A stretch of 64,000 bases of DNA from Afipia birgiae 34632 (GCF_000308295.2 NZ_HG326652.1:932392-996391), one strand, 5' to 3'. Shown: positions 42,442 through 52,045, counted from the stretch's first letter. Made by a program: numbers and translations. Notes: a model not told the origin generated them from the sequence alone.

Positions 42442-43566
42442 ATGAACGGTCCACTCGCCGGTATCAAGGTCATCGAGATCGGGCAAGCGCTTGCGGGGCC
42501 GCTCGCCGGCGCGATCCTCGCTGACATGGGCGCGGACGTTATCAAGATCGAGAAGCCTGACGGCGGCGATGACGCGCGCAGTTGGGGGCCTCCGTTTATC
42601 GAAGACGCATCGATCATGTTTCATGTCACCAATCGCAACAAGCGATCGGTGACGCTCGACATGAAGAACGCAGCCGATATCGAGAAGCTCAAGACGCTCG
42701 TGCGTGACGCCGACATCCTGATCCAGAACCTCCGCTCGGGTGTGGTCAACGATCTCGGCATCGGTCCCAAGCAGATGTGTGCGATCAATCCGCGATTGAT
42801 CTACTGCTCGATCTGGGCGTTCGGGCCGAAGGGGCCGTTGTCGAAGGCGCCGGGATTCGATCCGCTGCTTCAGGCCTATGGCGGCGTGATGATGCAGACC
42901 GGCCGCCCGGACGATCCGCCGACATTCTGCGCGCCCGCGATCAACGACAAGGCCACCGCGCAGTGGTGCGTGATCGGCGCGCTCGGCGCGTTGCAGCAGC
43001 GTCACGTCTCGGGGAAGGGCTGCGTGATCGATACCTCGCTGCTCGACAGCGCGGCGTCCTGGGTGGATTCATCGCTCGCGACCTATCACGTGACGCAGGA
43101 GCTTTCGCCGCGCACCGGAGCTGCGACGCCGACCATCGTGCCGTATCAGGCATTCGAGACGGCCGATCATCCGCTGGTCATCGCCGCCGGTTATGACCGG
43201 CTGTTTCACAAGCTCGCCACGGTGCTCGGATTTCCGGAATGGTGCACCGATCCGCGGTTCGCACGCGGCCGCGACCGGTTTGTTAACCGGGACACGCTGC
43301 TCGGATTGCTGAAGCCGGTTCTGCTGACCAAAAAGCGGGCCGAGTGGCTAGCGGCTTTCGAGGCGGTGGGAGTCCCGTGCAGTCCGGTCAACACCATCGC
43401 GGAGTTGTCACAGACCGAACAGTTCAAGGCGTCGGATTTGATGCGCACATTGCCCGGCAGCGATCTGCCGGTGGTCGGTCTGCCGATATCGTTCGACGGC
43501 GAACGCCCGCATCCGCATTCCGGTGCGCCCCGGTTGGGACAGCACAACGACGAGTTGCTGGGTTAA
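42442..43566 (+). CDS. CaiB/BaiF family (class III) CoA-transferase
   Basis: Class III CoA-transferases move CoA between carboxylic acids through a covalent aspartyl-CoA intermediate. The 374-residue protein starts MNGPLAGIKVIEIGQALAGP, with the CoA-binding region DVIKIEKPDGGD and NRNKRSVTLDM. The catalytic Asp is Asp140 in APGFDPLLQAYGG. GGGAGAA lies ahead of ATG 42442; an upstream in-frame ATG at 42403 is less likely. Substrate unknown; relatives act on formyl-, crotonobetainyl- or succinyl-CoA. It sits 131 bp after eno. Confidence 0.88.
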   Translation: MNGPLAGIKVIEIGQALAGPLAGAILADMGADVIKIEKPDGGDDARSWGPPFIEDASIMFHVTNRNKRSVTLDMKNAADIEKLKTLVRDADILIQNLRSGVVNDLGIGPKQMCAINPRLIYCSIWAFGPKGPLSKAPGFDPLLQAYGGVMMQTGRPDDPPTFCAPAINDKATAQWCVIGALGALQQRHVSGKGCVIDTSLLDSAASWVDSSLATYHVTQELSPRTGAATPTIVPYQAFETADHPLVIAAGYDRLFHKLATVLGFPEWCTDPRFARGRDRFVNRDTLLGLLKPVLLTKKRAEWLAAFEAVGVPCSPVNTIAELSQTEQFKASDLMRTLPGSDLPVVGLPISFDGERPHPHSGAPRLGQHNDELLG

Positions 43567-43568
43567 CC

Positions 43569-43587
43569 CGCAGGACCTGTTCCTGCG
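43569..43587 (+). other. Hairpin after the CoA-transferase gene
   Basis: Perfect 7-bp stem CGCAGGA / TCCTGCG with a CCTGT loop lies 3 bp after the stop. A T-rich stretch (CTTTTTCCCCC) occurs only 20 bp later, so terminator function is doubtful. Confidence 0.35.
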
Positions 43588-43676
43588 ATCCGAAGTTAAT
43601 GCACTTGCATCCTTTTTCCCCCAAGGCTAAGCCGGGCTGCCCGGTGTTCTGTTGCCGTTGCTGAAAGGATGTTCTG

Positions 43677-44228
43677 ATGGCCCATACCGTTGCCGTTATC
43701 GTCGGCAGTCTCCGCAAGGAGTCGTTTTCGCTCAAGATCGCCAACGCCTTCACCAAGATCGCGGCACCATCTCTCAAACTTGAGATTGTGACGCTTCATG
43801 GTCTGTCGTTCTTCAATCAGGATCTGGAGGCGACACCGCCAGCGGACTGGGTCGCGTTTCGCGAGAAGATCCAGAAATCCGATGCGGTTCTCTTTGTGAC
43901 ACCGGAGTACAACCGCTCCATCCCGGGTGTGCTGAAAAACGCCATCGACGTCGGTTCGCGTCCGTCCGGCAAGAGTTCGTTCCTCGGCAAACCTATCGGC
44001 ATTGTCGGCAGTTCGCCCGGGCCACTTGGCGGCGTCTGCGCCGCGATGAACCTCAAGCAGATCCTGCCCGGTTACAGCGGCCCGATCCTCCAGCAGCCCG
44101 AAATCTATCTGAACGGCGTGGGGGACGCATTCGACGACAAGGGCAACCTGGTCAAGGAAGCCCTTGAGAAGGTTCTGAAGACCTATATCGATGCCTTCGC
44201 GGCATGGGTCGATAGGCTCAAGAAATAA
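43677..44228 (+). CDS. NADPH-dependent FMN reductase
   Basis: The 183-residue flavodoxin-fold protein has the FMN phosphate loop VIVGSLRKESFSLKIA and the conserved LFVTPEYNRSIPGVLKNAID, followed by GKPIGIVGSSPGPLGG. It belongs to the ChrR/azoreductase/SsuE-like group, soluble quinone or FMN reductases active in oxidative protection. AAAGGA precedes the ATG. It stands between the CoA-transferase and ftsB-like genes without clear operon ties. Confidence 0.9.
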   Translation: MAHTVAVIVGSLRKESFSLKIANAFTKIAAPSLKLEIVTLHGLSFFNQDLEATPPADWVAFREKIQKSDAVLFVTPEYNRSIPGVLKNAIDVGSRPSGKSSFLGKPIGIVGSSPGPLGGVCAAMNLKQILPGYSGPILQQPEIYLNGVGDAFDDKGNLVKEALEKVLKTYIDAFAAWVDRLKK

Positions 44229-44293
44229 TTGCGCGGCGATGAGGCAGTCCGGCTGTTAGCAATGGGTTAACCGGGCTGTCGCATCGTGCGGGT

Positions 44294-44611
44294 ATGGTTT
44301 CACGCACGCGACTCAAAGCAATCATGACCGGCCTTGCGCTGTACGCGATCGCGGCGGCGCTGATTGCCTATTTTGGGGTCAATGCCTACACCGGCAAGTA
44401 CGGCCTGAACGCGCGGCAGGAACTTGATCAAGAGATCGTGTTGCTGACCACCGAACTGGCCCGGCTCAAGGCCGAGCGTGTTGCGGCAGAACAGCGCGTC
44501 TCGCTGCTTCGTTCGGACCGAGTCGATCCCGACATGCTCGACGAACGCGCGCGCTACCAGCTCGACTACGTGCATCCGCGCGATCTCGTCCGGATGATCG
44601 GTCAGAACTAG
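44294..44611 (+). CDS. FtsB/DivIC-family septum formation initiator
   Basis: The 105-residue protein has one membrane helix at about residues 10-29 and a following coiled coil (about 40-75, LDQEIVLLTTELARLKAERV), then RARYQLDYVHPRDLVRM. This is the bitopic DivIC/FtsB layout, a scaffold of the division site with FtsL and FtsQ. The location between eno and pdhA is the usual alphaproteobacterial context of this gene, supporting the call. Confidence 0.87.
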   Translation: MVSRTRLKAIMTGLALYAIAAALIAYFGVNAYTGKYGLNARQELDQEIVLLTTELARLKAERVAAEQRVSLLRSDRVDPDMLDERARYQLDYVHPRDLVRMIGQN

Positions 44612-44723
44612 TTTCAAATTTCAAAAATCTCGCTCTTTCGATTTTAAAATTGCTGTCGCTGCATTGCGTCATAGATGCGCGATGCGTTTGTGCACGCTAT
44701 CCTTTTCATTGCGATACGAGTTG

Positions 44724-44744
44724 GGGTACAGAAGTCGAGTACCC
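44724..44744 (+). promoter_or_regulatory. Inverted repeat in the pdhA leader
   Basis: GGGTAC (44724-44729) and GTACCC (44739-44744) flank 9 bases, 21 bp before pdhA, in an unusually AT-rich upstream stretch (44612-44660). It may be an operator or mRNA hairpin for the PDH operon. No clear Shine-Dalgarno is seen before pdhA. Confidence 0.35.
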
Positions 44745-44765
44745 GCTCTCTTATCCGGACAAGCA

Positions 44766-45788
44766 ATGGCAACAGCGAAGAAAACGGCGACACAGGATGC
44801 CGGCAACGGCTCCCGTCACCCGACGAATCTGAAGTTCACCAAGGAACAGGAGCTTCACGCGTTCCGCGAAATGATGCTGATCCGCCGTTTTGAAGAGAAG
44901 GCCGGTCAACTCTACGGAATGGGTGCAATCGGCGGCTTTTGCCATCTCTACATCGGACAAGAGGCCATCGTTGTCGGGATGCAGTTGGCGCTCAAGCCCG
45001 GCGATCAGGTCATCACCGGTTACCGCGATCACGGTCACATGCTTGCATGCGGCATGGAAGCCAACGGTGTGATGGCCGAACTGACCGGCCGCAGGAGCGG
45101 ATATTCCAAAGGCAAGGGCGGCTCCATGCACATGTTCAGCAAGGAGAAGGCCTTCTACGGCGGACATGGCATCGTCGGCGCGCAGGTCTCGCTTGGCACC
45201 GGTCTCGCCTTCGCCAATCGTTATCGTGAAAACGATCATGTCAGCGTCGCGTATTTCGGCGATGGCGCCGCCAATCAGGGACAGGTCTACGAGAGCTTCA
45301 ACATGGCGGAGCTGTGGAAGCTTCCCGTGATCTACGTCATCGAGAACAATCGCTACGCCATGGGCACATCGGTCACGCGCTCGTCGGCGCAGACGGATTT
45401 CTCCAAGCGCGGCGTGTCGTTCAACATTCCGGGCAAGCAGGTCGACGGCATGGACGTCCGCGCTGTCAAGGCTGCGGGCGACGAGGCCGTGGCGTGGTGC
45501 CGTGCGGGCAAGGGCCCCTACATTCTTGAAATGCAGACCTATCGCTATCGCGGACACTCGATGTCCGATCCTGCGAAGTACCGGACGCGTGAGGAAGTGG
45601 ACAAGGTGCGCCACGATTCCGATCCGATTGAACAGGTGAGATTGCGTTTGCTCGACATGAAGGTCACCGAAGCGGAGCTGAAGGCGATCGACGCCGAGGT
45701 GCGCGAGATCGTCAACGCATCAGCGGATTTCGCGCAGCGTGATTCCGAGCCTGACGCGTCCGAGCTTTACACCGACATTTATCGATAG
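44766..45788 (+). CDS. pdhA: Pyruvate dehydrogenase E1 component, alpha subunit
   Basis: E1-alpha binds thiamine diphosphate and with E1-beta decarboxylates pyruvate. The 340-residue protein carries the ThDP motif GDGAANQGQVYESFNMAELW ending at NN in VIENNRYAMGT, plus GFCHLYIGQEA and the phosphorylation-loop-like YRYRGHSMSDPAKYRTREE. ATG 44766 (MATAKKTATQ) is the family start. pdhB begins 42 bp downstream. Confidence 0.96.
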   Translation: MATAKKTATQDAGNGSRHPTNLKFTKEQELHAFREMMLIRRFEEKAGQLYGMGAIGGFCHLYIGQEAIVVGMQLALKPGDQVITGYRDHGHMLACGMEANGVMAELTGRRSGYSKGKGGSMHMFSKEKAFYGGHGIVGAQVSLGTGLAFANRYRENDHVSVAYFGDGAANQGQVYESFNMAELWKLPVIYVIENNRYAMGTSVTRSSAQTDFSKRGVSFNIPGKQVDGMDVRAVKAAGDEAVAWCRAGKGPYILEMQTYRYRGHSMSDPAKYRTREEVDKVRHDSDPIEQVRLRLLDMKVTEAELKAIDAEVREIVNASADFAQRDSEPDASELYTDIYR

Positions 45789-45830
45789 GCGCGCAGTTCG
45801 CGCAATTCAGAGATTACGTCCGGAGCGACC

Positions 45831-47249
45831 ATGCCGATTCAAGTTTTGATGCCCGCGCTTTCGCCCACGATGGAAAAGGGCAACCTTTCCAAATGGCTGA
45901 AAAAAGAGGGCGAAGCCATCAAGTCCGGCGACGTGATCGCCGAGATTGAAACCGACAAAGCCACGATGGAAGTCGAGGCCACCGATGAGGGAACACTCGG
46001 CAAAATCCTCGTCGCCGAAGGCACCAACGATGTTGCGGTCAACACGCCGATCGCGACCATTCTGAGCGACGGCGAAAGCGCCGCCGATCTGGGCAAGGCT
46101 CCAGCCGTTGCTGCCAAGGCCCCGGAACCTAGCGTTGAAGTTAAGCAGGAAGTTGAAGAGTCTCGCGCACCCGTCGGCGAGGGCAAGCCGCAGATCAGCG
46201 CTCCGGCGGCTGTCGCAGCCCCGGCCGCGCCGGTGGAGCCCGATCCGGAAGTGCCGCCCGGCACCGAGATGGTGAAGATGACGGTGCGCGAAGCGCTCCG
46301 TGACGCCATGGCCGAGGAAATGCGCCGCGACGGCGACGTGTTCGTGATGGGCGAAGAGGTTGCCGAATATCAGGGCGCTTACAAGATCACGCAGGGGCTG
46401 TTGCAGGAATTCGGCGCGCGCCGCGTGATCGACACGCCGATTACCGAACACGGTTTCGCCGGCGTCGGCGTCGGCGCCGCGTTCGCCGGGCTCAAGCCCA
46501 TCGTGGAATTCATGACCTTCAACTTCGCGATGCAGGCGATTGACCAGATCATCAACTCGGCGGCGAAGACGCTCTACATGTCCGGCGGGCAGATGGGCTG
46601 CTCCATCGTGTTCCGTGGTCCGAACGGCGCGGCTGCGCGCGTCGCCGCCCAGCACAGCCAGGACTACTCGGCGTGGTACTCGCAGATACCCGGCCTGAAA
46701 GTGGTTTCGCCGTATTCGGCGGCGGATGCGAAAGGCCTGCTCAAGGCCGCGATCCGCGATCCGAATCCGGTGATCTTCCTTGAGAACGAAATTCTCTACG
46801 GCCACTCTGGCGACGTGCCGAAGCTCGACGATTACGTTGTTCCGATCGGCAAGGCACGCATCGCGCGCGCCGGCAAGGACGTGACGCTGATCGCGTGGTC
46901 GAACGGAATGACCTACGCGCTGAATGCCGCCGATGAACTCGCCAAGGAAGGCATTGAGGCCGAAGTCATCGACCTGCGTACGCTGCGTCCGATGGACACC
47001 GAAACGATCATCAGCTCCGTGAAGAAGACGTCGCGCGCTGTGGTGGTCGAAGAGGGCTGGCAGCAGTCGGGTGTCGGCGCGGAAATCGCCGCGCGGATCA
47101 TGGAGAACGCGTTCGATTATCTCGACGCGCCGGTCGCGCGCGTCTCGGGCAAGGACGTGCCGATGCCGTACGCCGCCAACCTCGAAAAGCTTGCGCTGCC
47201 GACGGTGGCGGAAGTCGTCGCCGCCGCCAAAGCCGTTAGTTATCGCTGA
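45831..47249 (+). CDS. pdhB: Pyruvate dehydrogenase E1 component, beta subunit with N-terminal lipoyl domain
   Basis: The 472-residue protein joins a lipoyl domain (residues 1-80, lipoyl Lys43 in [12 protein letters not shown]), an Ala/Pro/Glu-rich linker (about 85-140), and the E1-beta domain ([60 protein letters not shown]). An E1-beta with its own lipoyl domain is known from rhizobia and other alphaproteobacteria. It lies between pdhA and pdhC, each within 45 bp. Confidence 0.96.
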   Translation: MPIQVLMPALSPTMEKGNLSKWLKKEGEAIKSGDVIAEIETDKATMEVEATDEGTLGKILVAEGTNDVAVNTPIATILSDGESAADLGKAPAVAAKAPEPSVEVKQEVEESRAPVGEGKPQISAPAAVAAPAAPVEPDPEVPPGTEMVKMTVREALRDAMAEEMRRDGDVFVMGEEVAEYQGAYKITQGLLQEFGARRVIDTPITEHGFAGVGVGAAFAGLKPIVEFMTFNFAMQAIDQIINSAAKTLYMSGGQMGCSIVFRGPNGAAARVAAQHSQDYSAWYSQIPGLKVVSPYSAADAKGLLKAAIRDPNPVIFLENEILYGHSGDVPKLDDYVVPIGKARIARAGKDVTLIAWSNGMTYALNAADELAKEGIEAEVIDLRTLRPMDTETIISSVKKTSRAVVVEEGWQQSGVGAEIAARIMENAFDYLDAPVARVSGKDVPMPYAANLEKLALPTVAEVVAAAKAVSYR

Positions 47250-47267
47250 GAGAGCAGGACCAGGATC

Positions 47268-48638
47268 ATGCCGATCAACATTCTGATGCCTGCACTGTCT
47301 CCCACGATGGAGAAGGGCAACCTTTCCAAGTGGCTCAAGAAGGAGGGCGACAAGGTCAAGTCCGGCGATGTGATCGCCGAGATCGAGACCGACAAGGCGA
47401 CGATGGAAGTCGAAGCCGTCGACGAAGGAACGATCGCGAAGATCCTTGTGCCGGAAGGCACGCAGGATGTTCCGGTCAACAACGTCATTGCAGTTCTCGC
47501 CGGTGACGGCGAAGACGTGAAGGCTGCGGGAGCAGGGGCTGCATCTGCGCCTGCTCCAAAGTCCGAAGCACCAAAAGCCGAAGCTCCGAAGGCTGCGGCG
47601 CCTGCAGTGGCGTCAGCACCTGCTGCGCCTGCGCCGAAAACCCCGGCGCCTGCTCCGCAGGCGGCTGCGCCTCAAGCCGCACCAGCCGCCAGCAATGGTA
47701 CGCGCGTGTTTTCGTCGCCGCTGGCGCGGCGGCTTGCGAAGGAAGCGGGGATCGATCTCGCCCGCGTCACCGGTTCGGGGCCGCATGGCCGCGTCGTGGC
47801 GCGCGACGTCGATCAGGCAAAGTCGGGCCAGGGCCTCAAGCCCGCTGCCAGCGCCGGCGCTCCCGCCGCTGGCACTGGCGCGGTCGGCGCGCCGGCGATG
47901 TCCGATCAGCAGATTCTCGCGCTGTATGAGGAGGGCGCTTACGAAAGCGTGCCGCACGACTCGATGCGCCGGACCATCGCGCAGCGTCTAACCGCTGCGA
48001 CCAATTCGATGCCGACGTTCTATCTCACGGTCGATTGCGATCTCGGCAAGCTCAACGCGGCGCGCGAGGAGATCAACGCCGCTGCGGGCAAGGACAAGGA
48101 CGGCAAGCCGCTCTACAAGCTTTCGGTCAACGACTTCGTCATCAAGGCGATGGCGCTGGCGCTGCAGAAGATTCCCGAGGCAAACGTATCGTGGACCGAG
48201 GCCGCGATGCTTCGCCACAAGCATTCGGACATCGGCGTCGCAGTGGCGCTGCCGTTTGGTCTGATCACGCCGATCATTCGCCAGGCCGAGATCAAGACGC
48301 TGTCGGCAATCTCCAGCGAGATGAAGGATCTTGCCGCGCGGGCAAAAGCCAAGAAGCTCAAGCCGAACGAATACCAGGGCGGCACATCGTCAGTGTCGAA
48401 CCTCGGCATGTACGGCATCAAGGACTTCACCGCGGTGATCAATCCGCCGCAGTCCTCGATCCTTGCCGTCGGTACCAGTGAGGATCGGGCGGTGGTGCGC
48501 AACGGCCAGATCGTGGCGGCGTCCATGATGAGTGTGACACTGTCCTGCGACCACCGCGCCATCGACGGTGCGCTCGGCGCGGAGCTGATCACCGCGTTCA
48601 AGAGGCTGATCGAAAATCCGGTGATGATGGTGGTGTGA
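47268..48638 (+). CDS. pdhC: Dihydrolipoamide acetyltransferase (PDH E2)
   Basis: E2 is the core of the PDH complex, passing acetyl groups to CoA. The 456-residue protein has one lipoyl domain (Lys43), a long Ala/Pro linker (about 85-145), a peripheral-subunit binding domain ([30 protein letters not shown]), a second linker, and the catalytic domain with [20 protein letters not shown] and the active-site [14 protein letters not shown]. Its lipoyl domain is nearly identical to that of the neighbouring pdhB product. Confidence 0.96.
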   Translation: MPINILMPALSPTMEKGNLSKWLKKEGDKVKSGDVIAEIETDKATMEVEAVDEGTIAKILVPEGTQDVPVNNVIAVLAGDGEDVKAAGAGAASAPAPKSEAPKAEAPKAAAPAVASAPAAPAPKTPAPAPQAAAPQAAPAASNGTRVFSSPLARRLAKEAGIDLARVTGSGPHGRVVARDVDQAKSGQGLKPAASAGAPAAGTGAVGAPAMSDQQILALYEEGAYESVPHDSMRRTIAQRLTAATNSMPTFYLTVDCDLGKLNAAREEINAAAGKDKDGKPLYKLSVNDFVIKAMALALQKIPEANVSWTEAAMLRHKHSDIGVAVALPFGLITPIIRQAEIKTLSAISSEMKDLAARAKAKKLKPNEYQGGTSSVSNLGMYGIKDFTAVINPPQSSILAVGTSEDRAVVRNGQIVAASMMSVTLSCDHRAIDGALGAELITAFKRLIENPVMMVV

Positions 48639-48660
48639 CGGACCGGCGCGGGAGATTCCG

Positions 48661-49092
48661 ATGAAACTCTTCGGCGTCGTTCTTCTCGCGGGCCTGCTGT
48701 CGTTGATCGTCGGCGTTGGGGTGACCATCGCGATCAATGCGGTCGCACCGTGCTACAGTGACAAGGCCGGATGCGGGATGGCCGAGGCCTATCGCCTTTT
48801 CTTCGTGCCGGGCTTCGCCTTGCTGGGGATGGTTGCGTTCGGATTTTCCGCCGCGGGCAAGAACCGCGAGCGGCCGCTCTGGCTGACGTTGATCACGCTG
48901 TGTCTGGTGCCCGTGTTTCTATTTCTGTTTGCCGTCGGTTCGGATTTGTCGTCGGGCCGCACGACGAGCAAGGGGGACATCTCCGATTCATTGCTGGCCG
49001 CGCTCGCGTATTTGTCGGTCATTTATGTGCAGTGGCGCGTGATCCGCGATTTTCTTCGCCGGCGCGAGGCCGCATTGCAGGCGGCGGCATGA
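48661..49092 (+). CDS. Hypothetical four-helix membrane protein in the pdh operon
   Basis: The 143-residue protein is not recognised. It has hydrophobic stretches at about residues 5-28, 47-66, 75-94 and 108-124, with a conserved-looking PCYSDKAGCGMAEAYR segment holding two Cys in the first loop. GGGAG precedes the ATG. It lies 22 bp after pdhC and overlaps the next gene by 4 bp (ATGA), so it is part of the PDH transcript between pdhC and lpdA. Function unknown. Confidence 0.75.
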   Translation: MKLFGVVLLAGLLSLIVGVGVTIAINAVAPCYSDKAGCGMAEAYRLFFVPGFALLGMVAFGFSAAGKNRERPLWLTLITLCLVPVFLFLFAVGSDLSSGRTTSKGDISDSLLAALAYLSVIYVQWRVIRDFLRRREAALQAAA

Positions 49093-49358
49093 CGATGGCC
49101 GTGAACACAAACATCCGAACGTCCTGGCCATGGATTACGATGCTGCTCGCCGCGGCCGCAGCGCTCCATCCGGTCGTCTACGACATCATCATCTACTATG
49201 CTTGGCATTCGGGTGAACAACTGGCGCGTAGCCGCGGACAATTTCTCGTCTATATGGTGCTTGCGATCGCGGCAGGTGTCGGCCTGATCGAGTTCGGCAT
49301 CAGGAAATTTTTGATTTCAAGACAAAGCCGGTTGGCTGGTGGAGCGAAGAATGGCTGA
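49089..49358 (+). CDS. Hypothetical small membrane protein in the pdh operon
   Basis: The 89-residue protein has two predicted membrane helices (about residues 16-40 and 56-75) and a basic C-terminus. I do not recognise a family. The ATG overlaps the preceding stop (ATGA), and its 3' end overlaps the lpdA start by 8 bp, so it is tightly coupled on both sides. It could be a membrane partner of the upstream protein. Confidence 0.65.
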   Translation: MTMAVNTNIRTSWPWITMLLAAAAALHPVVYDIIIYYAWHSGEQLARSRGQFLVYMVLAIAAGVGLIEFGIRKFLISRQSRLAGGAKNG

Positions 49359-50769
49359 TACATCTTTCGACGTCGTTGTGATCGGCTCCGGCCCCGGCGG
49401 TTACGTTACCGCGATCCGCGCAGCGCAACTCGGCTTCAAGACTGCCATTGTCGAGAAGGCGTATCTCGGCGGCATCTGCAACAACTGGGGCTGCATTCCG
49501 ACCAAGGCGCTGCTGCGCTCGGCGGAAATCTATCACTACATGAAGCATGCCAAGGACTACGGCCTGTCGGCGGACAATGTGTCGTTCGATCCGAAGGCTG
49601 TGATCGCGCGCTCGCGCGGCGTGGTGAAGCGCCTCAACGGCGGCGTCGAGTACCTGATGAACAAGAACAAGATCACGATCATCTGGGGCGAGGCGACGCT
49701 GGACGGCAGCGGCAAGTTCACGGTGAAGAAAACCGAGGCGGCTGCGCCCAAGGGCGCGCTGGGCGAGGGTGCGTATACCGCCAAGCACATCATTGTCGCC
49801 ACCGGCGCGCGTCCGCGTGTGCTGCCGGGTCTCGAACCCGACAAGAAACTGGTCTGGACCTACTTCGAGGCGATGAACCCGGACAAAATGCCGAAGTCGC
49901 TGCTGGTGGTCGGCTCCGGCGCCATCGGCATCGAGTTCGCGTCGTTCTATCGCACCATGGGCGCGGAGGTGACGGTGGTCGAGGTGTTGCCGCAGATTCT
50001 TCCTGTCGAAGACGCGGAAATCGCCGCGGTCGCGCGCAAACAGTTTGAGAAGCAGGGCATGAAGGTTCTTGCCAACACCAAGGTGACGAAGCTCGACAAG
50101 AAGGCCGACAGCGTCGTCGCCACCATCGACGACGGCAAGAAACCCGTCACGCTGGAAGTCGACCGTGTGATCTCGGCGGTCGGTGTGGTCGGCAATATCG
50201 AAGGCTTCGGGCTTGAGAAGCTCGGCGTGAAGACGGATCGCGGCTGCATCGTCATCGACGGATACGGCAAGACCAACGTGCCCGGCATCTATGCCATCGG
50301 CGACGTCGCCGGTCCTCCGATGCTGGCCCACAAGGCCGAGCATGAAGGCGTGATCTGCGTCGAGGCCATCAAGGGTCTGCATCCGCATCCGATGGACAAG
50401 CTGCTGATCCCGGGCTGCACCTACTGCCATCCGCAGATCGCATCGGTCGGTCTCACCGAGGCGAAGGCGAAGGAAGCGGGCAAGGACGTCCGGGTCGGCC
50501 GCTTCCCGTTCGTTGGCAACGGCAAGGCCATCGCGCAGGGCGAAGACCAGGGCATGGTGAAGGTGATCTTCGACAAGAAGACCGGCCAGCTTCTCGGCGC
50601 GCATATGGTGGGCCACGAGGTCACTGAACTCATCCAGGGCTTCGTCGTGGCGATGAACCTCGAGACGACCGAGGAAGAGCTCTTCCACACCATCTTCCCG
50701 CATCCGACCATCTCGGAAACGATGAAGGAAGCGGTGCTGGATGCCTATGGGCGCGTGCTGAACATGTGA
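49351..50769 (+). CDS. lpdA: Dihydrolipoyl dehydrogenase (PDH E3)
   Basis: E3 reoxidises dihydrolipoyl groups with FAD and NAD+. The 472-residue protein has the FAD motif VVVIGSGPGGYVTAIRAA, redox-active Cys43 and Cys48 in GGICNNWGCIP, the NAD motif VVGSGAIGIEFASFY, and the C-terminal catalytic HTIFPHPTISETMKEA. GGAG lies 7 bases before ATG 49351. It completes the PDH gene set. The last 132 bp recur in diverged form at 51760-51891. Confidence 0.96.
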   Translation: MADTSFDVVVIGSGPGGYVTAIRAAQLGFKTAIVEKAYLGGICNNWGCIPTKALLRSAEIYHYMKHAKDYGLSADNVSFDPKAVIARSRGVVKRLNGGVEYLMNKNKITIIWGEATLDGSGKFTVKKTEAAAPKGALGEGAYTAKHIIVATGARPRVLPGLEPDKKLVWTYFEAMNPDKMPKSLLVVGSGAIGIEFASFYRTMGAEVTVVEVLPQILPVEDAEIAAVARKQFEKQGMKVLANTKVTKLDKKADSVVATIDDGKKPVTLEVDRVISAVGVVGNIEGFGLEKLGVKTDRGCIVIDGYGKTNVPGIYAIGDVAGPPMLAHKAEHEGVICVEAIKGLHPHPMDKLLIPGCTYCHPQIASVGLTEAKAKEAGKDVRVGRFPFVGNGKAIAQGEDQGMVKVIFDKKTGQLLGAHMVGHEVTELIQGFVVAMNLETTEEELFHTIFPHPTISETMKEAVLDAYGRVLNM

Positions 50770-50795
50770 GTGGCGTTGGGAACGCCGCTGTCGCT

Positions 50796-51632
50796 TCAGA
50801 ACCTGTAATTCAAGCCGACCCGGGCGATGTTCAGGTCGGTGGTGAGTTTCGCGGTATAGGTGTTCGGCTGCGTCCCAGCCGTCGGCGTCACCGCTGCCGC
50901 GGTCACTGTCTGCTCGAAACGCGCGAAGAGATACTCGCCCTTCAACGACCAGTTTTGCCCCAGCGCATATTCAAGTCCGCCGCCGACCGCCCATCCCGGT
51001 GTCAGGCTGTTTGACGAGCCGGCGAAACAGGTCGTCGTGAAGCCGACGCCGCAATTGGTCGAGGCGGGCACGCCATTCACGACACCGTTGATTTGCATGA
51101 TGGCGGCGGGCGAGATGGTCATCGCCACGTCGCTGTTCAACTGCGCATAGGCGAAGCCGCCGGTGGCATAGACCAGCAAGCTATTGGTCGCCAGATAACC
51201 AAGCCGCGCGCGAACCGTGCCGAAGTACTTGATGTCCTGACTTGCCGATGAGACCAGAACGCCGAAGTAGGGCGTTGAGCCGGAGCCGTTGACACTGGTG
51301 AACTGGAAGTCGGCCTCGACGCCGGCAATCCACGCCGGCTGGAACTGGTAGTTGTAGCCGATCTGCACGCCACCCAGCGCGCCCGACGATCTGATGCGGT
51401 CGCCATTCGCGGGAAGATTGACGATTCCATCGAACACCGGCTGTATCAGCGGGTCGCTTGTGCCGTAGCCGACGCCGGAATCGGTCCAGCCTCCGCCGAC
51501 GTTTACGCCGGCGTAAAATCCCGTCCAGCTTGCAACCGGAGCCGGCGGCGGCGCCTTGCGATAGAGGTCAGCGGCTTGGGCCGAGCCTGAGAGCAGGGCG
51601 ATAACTGTTGCGGCGTATGCGATCTTTGTCAT
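50796..51632 (-). CDS. Outer-membrane beta-barrel protein (Omp25/RopB-like)
   Basis: The 278-residue precursor has a signal peptide cut after residue 20 (SGSAQA), then DLYRKAPPPAP and the typical ASWTGFYAGVNVGGGW start of the small OmpA-like porin family common in rhizobia. Repeated alternating strands follow, for example GGVQIGYNYQFQPAWIAGVEADFQF, given here as a family-type segment, and the protein ends in Tyr-Arg-Phe as barrel proteins do. One Cys pair lies near residues 195-208. It is convergent with lpdA, 26 bp apart. Confidence 0.88.
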   Translation of the reverse strand: MTKIAYAATVIALLSGSAQAADLYRKAPPPAPVASWTGFYAGVNVGGGWTDSGVGYGTSDPLIQPVFDGIVNLPANGDRIRSSGALGGVQIGYNYQFQPAWIAGVEADFQFTSVNGSGSTPYFGVLVSSASQDIKYFGTVRARLGYLATNSLLVYATGGFAYAQLNSDVAMTISPAAIMQINGVVNGVPASTNCGVGFTTTCFAGSSNSLTPGWAVGGGLEYALGQNWSLKGEYLFARFEQTVTAAAVTPTAGTQPNTYTAKLTTDLNIARVGLNYRF

Positions 51633-51759
51633 GAAATTAATAGCCCGCGAATGAATGCGCCAAAGCTATCTGAATCGGGAACCCGAGTCTGTAGCGGCGG
51701 AACAACACCCCGGGGCGGACGCGGGCTGGCGGCGGTGGCGTTCTGCGGCGTGCGTGCGG

Positions 51760-51891
51760 GGCTTCGTCGTGGCGATGAACCTCGAGACGACCGCGGAAGA
51801 ACTCTTCCACACCATCTTCCCGCATCCGACCATTTCGGAAACGATGAAGGAAGCGGTGCTCGACGCCAACGGGCGCGTGCTCAATATGTAA
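51760..51891 (+). pseudogene. Fragment of a second lpdA (3' end only)
   Basis: This 132-bp stretch matches the last 132 bp of lpdA (50638-50769) at 122 of 132 positions and ends in its own stop. Most differences are silent; the two amino-acid changes are Glu to Ala and Tyr to Asn. The similarity begins abruptly at GGCTTCGTCG. An open frame from 51655 adds unrelated residues, so no functional protein is expected. It lies beside an insertion sequence. Confidence 0.85.
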
Positions 51892-52024
51892 GGGCAAGCA
51901 CACCAATCGCCGGCCGCAAGTTTGGTTCCTTGCAAAGGGAGCAATAAAGTGGTGCGCCCGGAATTGCAGTTCTGGTATCTTTCTGCCGCCGCACCTGAGA
52001 GCCGGCTCCGCAAATTTGAACAGG

Positions 52025-52045
52025 TCGATAAGTGGAATTTCTGCC
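52025..52045. repeat. Left inverted repeat of the IS3 element
   Basis: Twenty-one bases beginning TCGATAAGTGGA and ending TCTGCC, matching the complement of 53222-53242 except for three adjacent bases. Confidence 0.75.

Noticed and set aside
51655-51759. Treating 51655-51891 as a small new gene
   Set aside because: Only the last 132 bp have a recognisable origin (lpdA); the first part is not conserved sequence and lacks a ribosome binding site.
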